In this document: piece after piece, positions 46,501 through 58,500 of the stretch
Numbering within the stretch: the stretch's first letter is position 1
Layout: every line of letters starts with the position of its first letter
NCBI GenBank assembly: GCA_027257055.1
Contig: JAPVLO010000182.1
Coordinates: forward strand, 806,001-870,000
DNA length: 64,000 nucleotides
Reading direction: 5' to 3'
Source of the DNA: Cephalopachus bancanus
Taxonomy: Eukaryota > Chordata > Mammalia > Primates > Tarsiidae
The notes under the pieces: model-generated
The model's database searches: none
What the model was told of the DNA's origin: nothing
What the model saw: the letters and a program-made list of their open reading frames with translations, nothing else
Position numbers and translations under genes: made by a program

Positions 46501-49500
46501 TCCCCTCCTACTGTGAGAGCTTTTCTGTCCTCTCAATAAATCCTGCTTTCTAAAAGAAAAAGAAAAAGAAAGTACTCCAGGCAATTGAGATAGATAGAAC
46601 TCTCCCCAAATGATTTTGTGAAGCTAACATCACATTGATACCTAAACCAGGCAAAGACCCAACAAAGAAGGAGAACTACAGACCAATATCCTTGATAAAC
46701 ATAGATGCTAAAATTCTCAAAAAGACCCTAGAAAACCAGATCCTACAACACATCTCAAAAATCATCCACCACGACCAAGTAGGCTTCATCCCCAGGATGC
46801 AGGGCTGGTTCAACATTCGTAAGACCATAAACATCATTAAATACGTCAACAGATGTAAACACAAAAACCACATGATTATATCATTAGACGCCAAAAGAAG
46901 CTTTTGATAATATCCAGCACCCCTTCTTGATAAAAACCTTTGAACTTCTAGGCATAGATGGAACATACCTCAAAATAGTAAGAGTCGTCTATGAGACACC
47001 CATAGCCAGCCTACTGCTAAACAGACAGAAATTGGAAACATTTCCCCTGAAAACCGGAACTAGTCAAGGATGTCCACTCTTACCCTTCTTTTTCAACATA
47101 GTTTTGGAAGTCCTAGCTAGAGCAATCAGACAAGAGAAGGAGATCAGGAGTATCTAAACAGGAAAAGAGGAAGTCAAGTTATCCCTCTTTGCAGATGACA
47201 TGATTCTATACCTCAAAAACCCAGCAGAGTCTGTCAAAAACCTCCTTGCACTGATAAAAGACTTAGGCAAATTTCAGGGTATAAAATAAATGTGCAAAAG
47301 ACAGTTGCATTTCTATACACGAACAATAAACAAACAGAAACCCAAATAAAAAGCACAATCTCCTTCATAATAGCCACCAAAAAAAAAAAAAAAAAAAAGA
47401 AATACCTTGGCATCTTCTTAACCAGAGGCATAAAAGACCTTTACAACAAAAACTACAAAACGCTGCTCAAAGAAATCAAAGATGACACAAACAAATGGAA
47501 ACATATTTCATGCTCATGGATTGGAAGAATCAACATTGTTAAGATGTCCACCCTACCCAAGGCAATCTACAGATTTAACACAATACCCATTAAATTACCA
47601 GCAGAATTCTTTTCAGACCTGGAATTGATAATACAGGAATTCATATGGAAACATAAACAACCATGAATAGTCAAAACAATCCTCAGCATAAAAAACAAAG
47701 TGGGAGGTATTACACTCCCAGATTTTAAACTTTATTATAAAGCTACAATAATCAAAACAGCCTGGTATTGGGACAAGAACAGGCATATAGACCAATGGAA
47801 TAGGATTGAGTTTCCAGAAGCAAATTCTCAATTTCTCAACCAACTCATCTTTGACAAAGCCTCCACAACCAACCACTGGGGAGAGGAGAACCTATTCAGT
47901 AAATAGTGCTGGGAAAACTGGCTGACCACATGCAGAAGATTAAAACAAGGTTCTGATACACAAAAATCAACTCTAAATGGATCAAAGACCTAAATGTAAA
48001 ACCTCAAAATATAAGAACCTTAGAAAATGCAGGAGACACCCTTATGGAAATTGGAAATGGCAACCAATTCCTGATCAAAACCCCAAGCGCCCATGCCATA
48101 AGAGATAAGATAGACAAGTGGAACCTCATCAAACTGATAAGCTTCTGCAAAGCCAAAGAAACCATCAAGAGAGCAGGGAGACAGCCCACAGAATGGGAGA
48201 AAAATATTTGTCAATTGTATGTCTGACAAAGGCCTCACATCTAGGACCTATAAGGAACTCAAATGTGCCGAAAAGAAAAAAACAAACAACCCTATTACAA
48301 AGTGGGCAAAAGATATGAATAGACACTTCTCAAAAGAGAACATATGGGTGGCCAACAGATCCATAAAAAATGCTCAGCCTCACTAACTATCAAATAAATG
48401 CAAATTAAAACCACGCTGAGATACTACCTAACTCCAGTCAAGATGGCCATCATCAGTAACTCAAAAAACGACAGATACTAGAGAGGAAGTGGGGAAAAGG
48501 GAACACTTCTATCCTGTTGATGGGATTGTGAACGGACACAACCTCTGTGGAAAACAGTTTGGTGATTCCTAAAGATCTAAAAACCAGTCTTCCATGCGAC
48601 CCCATAGTCCCCCTACTGGGAATTTGCTTGGAGGAACTCGAATCACTCTATGAGAAAGATACCTGCACACGCATGTTTATTGCAGCATTGTTCACAGCAG
48701 CAAAAACATGGAACCAACCATGCTGCCCATTGATAGAGGACTGGATTAAAAAAACGTGGTATAAGCCGGGCTCGGTGGCTCAGCCTGTCATCCCGCGCCT
48801 TTGGGAGGCTGAGGTGAGTGGATTGCCTGAGCCCGCGGGTTCGAGACCCGCCTGGGCAGTGAGACCTCATCTCTACAATAAATCAAAAAATCAGCCGGGC
48901 GTGGTAGTGCATGCCTGTAATTCCAGCTATGCGGAAGGCTGAGGCGGAAGGATCGCCGGAGCCCAGCAGGTCGAGGCTGCGGTGGCCGGGAGCGGCCACT
49001 GCACTCCAGTCTGGGCGACAGAGTGAGACTCCAACTCAAAAAAAAAACAAAACAAAAAACAAACGAACAAAAAAAAACGTGGTATATATACATGGATATT
49101 ACATAGCCATAATGAAGGACAAAATTATGAACTTCACAGCAACTTGGATGGACTTAGAGGCTATAATACTGAGTGATCTATCACAGAAACAAAGAACTGA
49201 CTATCACATGTGAAAGGTACCTATAGAAACCTAGAAAAAACTTTGTTTAGCAAGCATTCAGACATTCTACTACAGAACAAGCAGTAGCCTATCCCATCCC
49301 CCTGGGCAAATCTCCTTCAGATGCAAAACCAGGACAGCCTAACCATTCATGGTTTAGTATAATAATCTCTAGTAAACTTTTAGGTTCCTTGTCAAGACTG
49401 AAGATCAAAGATCACCCTTGGGCTGACCAAAGTCATAAAAGTAATAAGACCACCCCACTTTTGGTCAAGGAATTTGTGAGTTGCAAATGTCTGAGTTTGT

Positions 49501-52500
49501 GAATTGCAAATGTCTTAACATGTCTCTTGCAGGAATCCTCCCCCTCCCAGGGCTAACCTAATCAGCCCTCTGTGAACTACGTGACACAGATAAGCCCCAT
49601 CATGGCAGCAATCATATGACTAACCCACCCATCTGCCTGCTGTCCATCACCTGATATCATCAGTGCCTGTGCTTGCCTGCCCCTCTGTGGAGACGTGGAG
49701 GCAGACCCCCACCCGATCACCCTGATGATCTTCCCCCATCAAGGGGAATGGTCAAAAGGACTCAACCACAAGCAACTGGAGGCCGTTGCCTTGCGAGAGT
49801 CTGGTGTGGCCACGTGCTCTTTGAGCCACGGTTGTCGCCATCCTTCCTGGCTTTGGCCCCCTCCCCCACCTTGGGGAGGTGAATCGTCTCTCTTCTTTCA
49901 CCTTCTCTCTCTAATTTACTTTTTATTTATTTATTTTTTTTGAGTTGGAGTCTCACTCTGTCGCCCAGACTGGAGTGCAGTGGCCGCTCCCGGCCACCGC
50001 AGCCTCGACCTGCTGGGCTCCGGCGATCCTTCCGCCTCAGCCTTTCGAGTAGCTGGAATTACAGGCATGCGCTACCACGCCCGGTTGATTTTTTGGGCTC
50101 AGCCTGTAATCCCGCGCCTTTGGGAGGGTGAGGTGAGTGGATTGTCTAATTTACTTTTAAATAAACTCTTTTTTCTTAACCTTTTTGTGTGTCGCAATTC
50201 TTTGCATCTACTGGGATCTCGGGGTTGCCAGCGCGCACCTCCAGCTTGCCAGCCCTGGCAGTGCTGCACGCCTCGTCTCCACCCTCACCCTGTACCCTAA
50301 CAACATGTGGTCACTCATAAGCGGACCTGGAACAATTATCATAACACTATAAGAAAAGGATTGGCAGTAGCGGGAAACTGCCGGGGGGCAGTGGGGGTGA
50401 GGTAGGAGGGAGGTGGGATTGGCAGTAGTGGGAATCTTCCAGAGGACAGTGGGGCACACCTCATCCACAAGGGGACCTGCATAATGAGCATTTGCATACC
50501 TAACCCTGAATTATACCCTGCATCCTTAAAATAAAACATTAAAACAAAAAAACTTCATAGAGATGGGAACGTCAGTCAGATAGTCCTACTCCTCATAGAA
50601 CTGACACCAGCCTGACGAGGAGTGAGGCACTTACTTAAGGAACAAGGTTTCAAGGGATGCAAAAACCTCAAGTAAGTCATATTTGAATGCAATGTTTTAA
50701 AAAATCAAATTGCAAGCTCTGACCTGTAAGTTGGGGGCTCGTTTTTACATATAAAATGTTCTTGGATCCAGAGCCAGGATTAAGATATGGTGAGTGAGGT
50801 GGGAATCTCCTATCTGTCTCTCTCTAATTTACTTTTTAAATAAACTATATTTTCCAATCTAAAAAAAAGAAAAAAGTTATACTTGCATTAAGAAGTTGAT
50901 GACAACAACGACCAAAACATTGGTGAAAATAATAGTGATGAAATCAGGAATCATTTTTATCTTTTTCTTTTTGCTTATGCATATTTTATAATTCATCTGC
51001 AGTGGACATGTCTTATTTAATAGAAAGGTTAATGAAACTTAAAAGGAAAAAACCTCATTTCCTTTTTTTTTTAAATGAGTCAAGCATCAAGGGCTGGGTC
51101 GGATCCTGTCTTTATTCATTCATTCATTTATCTTTGTATTTATTTTGAGTCGGGGTCTCACTCTGTTGCCCAGGCTGGAGTGCAGTGGCATGACCACGGT
51201 GATCATGGTTCACGGCAGCCTCAGCCTCCTGGGTGATCCCTCCACTTCAGCATTCCCAGTAGCTGGGACTACAGGAACAGGCCACCACACCTGTCTAATG
51301 TTTTCATTTTTTGTAGAGGCAAAGTTTTGCTATGTCGCCAAGTTGGTCTCAAACTCCTGGGCTCAAGCAGTCGTCCTGCCTCAGCCTCCCCAAATACTGG
51401 AATTACAGGTGTGAGCCACTGCCCCCAGCCCCGTCTTTATTAAAAATGTCAGGATTTTGTTCACCATAGATTTCTTTTTGCATGACTTTTCATTGTTTAA
51501 GTAGTGCATCAAAATATTATTTATCTTGCTAAGCTTTTTGGCCGCTTCTTAACTTTTGAGCCCGAGGCAAGCACCTCACTAGCCTTAAACTAATAGTGGT
51601 GCTGCTCCTGGGTGATCGTGGGCTTGGGTGTTGAGCCAATGGCTTGGAAGAACAGCATGTTGATCGGCATAACAGGGTAGGAGATAGTCACCCTCCTCTG
51701 GCTCCTGCCTTAGCCCAGACTCATCCTCTACTGGGGAAGCACAGTGGGAGAATTCGTCTTCCTCTTTCTCCTGTCTCAGTTTGCCCAAGGGAGCAAGACT
51801 AGCTAAGTCGATTCATGAGAGCCTGACCCCTAATGCATAATGTTTCCTATTCGTTTTCTTTCAAAAGCCTTATTCTACCATGTTTGCTGTTTGCTGATGG
51901 TGGGCTCCTCATGGCTCCCGGCTCCTGTCTAGTCGCAGTTGGTACGACTGGGGCTGCTATGCTCTTTTGCTTTCTCTGTTCTGCCAACTACCGGATGTGT
52001 GAGAGGCAGCTGGCATCCTGTCTGGGTGGCGTGAGAGCTCAGCCTGTCCTCTGCTGAACCGCTTTCTCCTAAGATCGAGGGTTGGAATGGAGTGTAGGAG
52101 GGCTGGCCAAGGCCTTCAATCCAGCTCTTGCCAGAGAGTCACGGCAAAAAGGTGTCCTGCTCTCTGTATAGGGTGCCACTTCTTGGCCTCTTCTCTTCTG
52201 GTGAGAGCCTGGTGCAGAGCAGGGGTTAGTAACCCGCCATACGCCACCAAACAGCCCAAGTCTTGGAAATGTACCAACCGGTGAATGCCGCATTTCTAAT
52301 TCCGGGAATTTATCTGAAAGAAGTAACTGAGAATGTGCTGAAGATTTTAGCACTGAGAATGGTCACTCTTTAAAAGAGCGAAACGTGGGAAACAGTACAG
52401 ATGTTCGACAATGGAGGCTGGTTCTATAAATTGTCCATTCATACTACACACCACTGATAAGAAGAGGAACATATATATGGAAACAAAAAGTTGCTCTTAA

Positions 52501-55500
52501 TATATTGCTATGGGAAAAGAAATAAAATTATAAAATATTATTTATAGTTTTTTAGCATGAAAAGTTATATCTGGTGTGGTCATGTGCTCTTTGAGCTATG
52601 ACTGTCACTATGTTTCCTGGCTTTGGTCCCCTTCCCTACCTTGGGGAGGTGAATGTCCTCTCTCTCTCGAATTTACTTTTTAAATAAACTATATTTTCCA
52701 ATCTAAAAAAAAAGAAAAGTTATATTTGCATTAAGAAGTTAATGACAATGACCAAAATAATTAGCATTAGTGACAGTGATGAAATTAGGAATGATTTTTA
52801 TCTTTTTCTTCTTGCTTATGCATATTTTATAATTTATCAGAAGTGGACATGTCTTACTTGTATAATAAAAAAGATTAATGAAACTTAAAAGGAAAAAAAC
52901 CCTAATTTCCTTTTCTTTTTCTTTTTTCTTTTTAGTTGGAGTCTCACTCTGTCACCCAGGCTGGAGTACAGTGGCACAATCATGGCCACCGCAGCTTCGA
53001 CCTGCCGTACTCAGGCAATCCTTCCGCCTTAGCCTTCCAAGCAGCTGGAACTACAGGGACATGCCACCACATCCGGCTAATTTTTTGATTTATTGTAGAG
53101 ATGAGGTCTTGCCAAGTTGCCCAGGCTGGTCTCAAACCTTTGGACTCAGGTAATCCTCTCACCTCAGCCTCCCAAAGTGCTGGGATTATAGGCCTGAAGC
53201 ACCACACCTGGCCTCATTTCCTTTTCTTTTTTTTCTTTTTTTGAGTCGGAGTCTCACTCTGTCGCCCAGACTGGAGTGCAGTGGCCGCTCCCGGCCACCG
53301 CAGCCTCGACCTGCTGGGCTCCGGCGATCCTTCCGCCTCAGCCTTCCGAGTAGCTGGAACTACAGGCACGCGCTAGCACACCCCGCTGATTTTTTGGATT
53401 TATTGTAGAGAGGAGGTCTCACCAAGTTGCCCAGGTGGGTCTCGAACCCGCGGGCTCAGGCAGTCCACTCACCTCAGCCTCCCAAGGCGCGGGATGACAG
53501 GCTGAGCCACCGAGCCCAGCTCATTTCCTTTTCTTAAAACAAGCCAAGCACCATAGAACTTTTGAAAAAATATAACATATCTCCATAAAAATAAATCAAC
53601 AACAAATTTCCATTTGAAGATCCTTTTGCTAACTTCTTTTTCCTCATTTTCTTCCCCACAAATCACAAACTCATGACACAAAATTCATGCGTTAAGGAAG
53701 AAAAATGACAGGTGGTTGTAGATTTTAGCAAAGGATTTATTAGGGCATTTTTAGTTTTATTGTGAAAGATGGTTATTTACTAGATTAAGTGAGCCCTGCT
53801 CCTTCCTGGGATGTGTCAGATGGAAAAATATGAGGTCGCATCCCCCGCAGACATGCAAGTTTCAGGTTGAGCACTTCTACCGTGAGGCAGGAGGCCTCTG
53901 TGCTCTGTGCTTTTGAATATCTCTTTTATCAAATTCCACATTCACCACTCATTATCTATGGGAACTTGGACAACATCTCTGAACTCCAGTATCCCCGTGT
54001 GTAAAATAACACCCACTTGCAACATGGGCATGGGGCTTAGCCATACCTGTAAAGTCTGTTAAAAAGAGGGCAAAACCCTAGGGTCCTCTCCCACTGTGGG
54101 AGCTTTTCTGTCTTCTCAATAAATCCTTCTTTCAAAAAAAAGAAAAGAAACGAACAGGTATATACCAACACATGGTATGGCAGATGGGAATGTGCACCAG
54201 ATTTTACAGACTATCTGGTTGTGGAGACACACCCACCCCCACACGCGCACACGCACACAGCACTCACAAACCCAAGCCCTCTGAAGTCATCCCACTTACT
54301 GAAGCAGGAACGTCATCAAGCTGCCTCCCACCGTGGTTGGAAACAATGATGCCATGAACACCGTGCTTCACAGCTAACGCTGCATCCTCTTTTGTCAGAA
54401 TCCCTTTAAGGATGACGGGCAGCTGAGTTATGCTCCGAAACCAGGCGAGATCGTCCCAGCAGAAAGACGCGCTGAGGGGAGATGTCCGCAAATCAGGTGC
54501 TGGATTTCCCTGCAGGAAATAAAAAGGGAACCTTAGTCCTGAACTCCCATAAGACTGTTTGGCCCATCCCAAAGATGAGACAGATGCCGAGAGTTGCCAT
54601 TTATTTATAAGTCTGGAAGAGGAGCAAGAAAATCTAACAATGCTTCTAGCTCATTTTTCCCCCCGACAAACTTTGTTTGTCAATTACCTGTGCATTAACC
54701 ATGAATCCTGTTGCTGCTCAATAATTATGCCAGTATCTGGGGACACAAAGACAAACAAGACACCATTCCTACTTTTTCTTTTTTTTGAGTTAGAGGCTCA
54801 CTCCGTCGCCCAGGCTGGAGTGCAGTAGCATGCTCACGGCCACCCCAGCATTGATCTGCTGGGCTCCAGCGATCCTTCTGCCTCAGCTTTCCAAGTAGTC
54901 AGAACTACGGGCACGCACTACCACACCCTGTTAATTCTTTGATATATTGTAGAGACGAGATCTTGCCAAGTTGCCTGGGCTGGTCTCGAACCCACTGGCT
55001 CAGGCAATCCACTTACCTCGGTCTCCCAAAGTGCTGGATTTATAGGCTGAGCCTGGCCCTGTTTCTACTTTAAAAGTGTTCAGAGTTTATGGCCGGGCTC
55101 GGTGGCTCAGCCTGTAATCCTGCGCTTTGGGAAGCCGAGGTGAGTGGACTGCCTGAGCCCGTGGGTTCGAGACCCACCCGGGCAACTTGGTGAGACCTCA
55201 TCTCTACAATAAATCAAAAAATTAGCTGGGTGTGGTAGCGTGCCTGTAGTTCCAGCTACTCGGAAGGCTGAGGCGGAAGGATCACCGGAGCCCGGCAGGT
55301 CGAGGCTGCGGTGGCCGGGAGCGGCCACTGCATTCCAGTCTGGGTGACAGTGAGACTCCCAACTCAAAAAAAAAAAAAAAAAAAGTGTTCAGAGTTTAGA
55401 ATGTGAGATAGATAAGCAAAAGTGTGTCTATGCTAGTGTGATGTGTTTTGAATGGGATAGGCATAGAATAATAAGAAATAATCGATACTTTGATAATCCT

Positions 55501-58500
55501 AAATCAGATATTACCCAATTTTAACCTTGGATTATCATGTATATCAAATATTCATAAATCTCGAGATGCTTCTGGAATCTGAATAAGGATCTTGGAACAC
55601 CTCGAGACTGATTAGTGGTTAATAATAATAATAAGTAGAACTGTTGAGTCACTTGGCTGGGTTTTTACAACTGCCCATCTACTGAAAAGGTTGATTTTAC
55701 TATCTCTACTGTAGCCAAGAAAGTCCGACTTTACCGTGGCTTGCTTTCTCTGGGGCACTCTACACCATTCAATTGTAGGATTTTAATGGGCCAAGTACCC
55801 TTTGTTATCACCTAGTTCAGAAACTCCAAACAGATGCAATCCGACACCCTGGCGCTCCACGAATGAGTTCTAGGTGTGTGGAGATATTGACTCTTCAGAT
55901 TTCTTCCTTTTTCTCTTTTTTTTTAGTGCCTGGTGTTCATTTCCCTCACACCTGGGATGGCTCACATGACACACACAAGCATCAGCACGGGGGGAGAGGG
56001 TAACAACACTGACCAGACTCCTCAGATTTCAAGGCAGCAAGGTGGAACCTGGGCTGGTTGGGCTGGCTTGCCAGTCACCTGGGCTGTGAGCATCCTCTTC
56101 AAAGAGCCAGCTGTGTCTATGTGTGCCAGCCTAAATTATCATTTTTTGAGTGTGAAGTAGAAGTGGAAAATGACTGAACTTTTTCAGTTGGCTTGCCTGT
56201 TCCCTGCAAAAACCCTTTCTATGGCTTTCCTATTTCTCAGCATCCAGCTCTGGCCAAAAGACTTCTTTCTGGTTACAGGGTAGGCAGTGAGGGCACTGAG
56301 TCTTATGTTCTGCTTCTCTGGAACCTCTAGGGAGCAGGAGTGAGATCTGCTATTTTTTTTAAACTTCTGCATCCTCAGTGTCTAGTACAGAGCAGACATT
56401 CAATAAATGCTGTGGAAAGAGAGGAAGTAGGAAAGAAGGAAGGAAATTTGCTTTCTGTAACGGCTGCCTGTTGAGTCTGGTATCTTTCTTACCTTTTCAG
56501 GGGATCGAAGATCTTTCAGCATTAAGTTCCTCTTCAAGTCCAGTTGGTTTCGAGAGTCGTCTCTCCGGTTGCCAGGTATGGGTGCATCCAAAGTGAGTAC
56601 CAAAGCTTTGAAACCCAGGGATTCCACCCTCTGGATCAGCTGTTTGTTCAGCTGCCAGTCTGTCTGTACATAGAGTTGGAACCATCGCAGGCCTTTGGGG
56701 GCTGAAGCAGCAATGTCTTCAAGGCTACAGCTGGCAAATGTGCTGGTGATGTAGCAGATGCCAGCAGCTTGGGCAGCTGCAAAGCAAAGGACACGATTCA
56801 GGCTGGAGGGCAGAAACACCTGGACTGGGCCGAGAAGCCTTGGGAGTCTGTGAGGCTCTGGCCAGCCTGCCTTGTGAATGCCCGTAAAACTTGACTTCAT
56901 TTTGCTTCTCTGTAGAGAAGGGACGGGAGATGGTTTGACCAGATTGAGAGGCATGAAGCTTTTTGGATCCCCCTTGGTGTAACCTGTCGTACAAACCCTG
57001 TACTCCATAATAAAGTATTTCCAGTTAGAGATGCCAGGTAGTCTGCATGAATGTATTGGGTGTTACAGCATTCAGACCAAAGCCAAATAAATAAATAAAG
57101 GGATTTTAATGAACGTCTTATGAAGCAGGAGAGAATTAGAGAGGGCAGAGGTTAAGGGAGTGTAATTCTGATGGAAAAGCCTGAAATTTGTAGTAGAAAA
57201 ACTTGTAGTGATGTCTGAAATGAGGAGAATGCTGCTTCTACCCCTTCTTTGCTATGTGGCCTTGAGTCCGTCCTTTCCTTTATCTGTCAAATGGGGGAAG
57301 TAAGAGTCCCTGTCTTGAGGGTTGTTGAAAGATTAAATGAAATGCGTGGTATGGAAGATATTTTTAACGGCAAAGTGATGATCTGTGCCCATGCGAGTGA
57401 GAATGAGGTTGGGGATGACGTTGCTGCCCCTGCTGTGTTGTTCATTTCTCATTTGCTACTGTAATCATTTCGGTGGGATTCTCCAACAAGTTGATGTCAC
57501 TATCATGCCATAACTCAGGGGCAGAGGATTTGGCCTAATCAAATTCTCCACCTCAACAAGAGATGCCCCATTCTTTTATCCCACACTAGCACAGCGTATT
57601 CAGTCATGAAAACTGAGTAAACTAGTCCATACTAGTCATACGGGATATCCACATTTCAAGCTAGCCACAGCTGGTTCCTATTTCCATCAAGATGGATGTC
57701 ACTTTTAGCTCTAGAATCCTGGGATTCATTGCTTCCTGTATCATGGAGCCAAATGCAAAGATCCCAGGGAAGCCCTGGGCAATTCACAAAAACAGATTTG
57801 ACCTAAAGTGAAGATTACAAGAGTCTCAAGGGTATTTTTAGCCCCATTTCATTAGTATATTATTACTATTATTGTTATTATCATTATTGCTATTATTACT
57901 ATTATTATTATTCGTGGTGGAGGATGCAGGACAAGAATAAGGTGTGCAACAAGAAACTTTTTGTCAAACAAGATGACGGGGCCAGTGGAGAAGAATGGAA
58001 ATGAAGCATTTGGGCAGTAGCAACTGCCAGGGCTTTGTGTTAGGACCTAAAGTCACGATTCTGCTCTTCTCCTAAATTCAGACTCACCATTCAGCCCCAG
58101 CCCTGGCCCATAAGGGGCCAAGAAAAGTCCCACCCTTGGGTCACATTAAACGTCCTTTTCTCCACAGATAGTGTGAGTCAGAGGGGCCGGTACTCTCTCC
58201 CGGTGGACGACTTGGTGGGATTTTAGCACCTTCCTGTTCATCTGTAGCCCCTGTCCACTCGAACTGTTCTTGATAATGGCAAATGAATACTTTCTCAGTC
58301 TTAGGCGAAAGAGTATACAAACATAGCTTTAAGCATCCCCTTTCCCACCTTCCTTGATGTCAACCAGACTGCTGTTCCTAAGGCCCTTCTAGAGAGAAAT
58401 CCTGGAGTTCCCTGCCACTGCTCCAAGAGAGACCTCCTGAACACACAGACTTCTGAGCAAGGAGCCTCGAGGTGGGGCTGGGTCCTACCTCTGGCTGTGC

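Larger units (their letters stand above)
45000..49210 (+). pseudogene. L1 ORF2 (endonuclease and reverse transcriptase), decayed
   Basis: The endonuclease start ([10 protein letters not shown]) near 45040 is broken soon after. Reverse transcriptase blocks are recognisable: [20 protein letters not shown] (46640 onward), [20 protein letters not shown], and [10 protein letters not shown] near 47190 with the catalytic FADD motif. The C-terminal zinc-knuckle region is hit by an Alu at 48765. Multiple stops and frameshifts. Confidence 0.85.
42525..50550 (+). mobile_element. Full-length L1, inactive, with nested insertions
   Basis: Starts at a typical L1 5' end (tctggcaagatgg) after a near-duplication (aacctcatggag / aacttcatagag at 50551). 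Order: 5'UTR with a T-rich part (about 42525-44040), ORF1 region to 44825, ORF2 region 45000-49210, 3'UTR to 50550. Without the nested Alu, LTR and LTR-retrocopy it is about 6.5 kb. It lies antisense to HAO2. Many stops make it dead. Confidence 0.88.
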
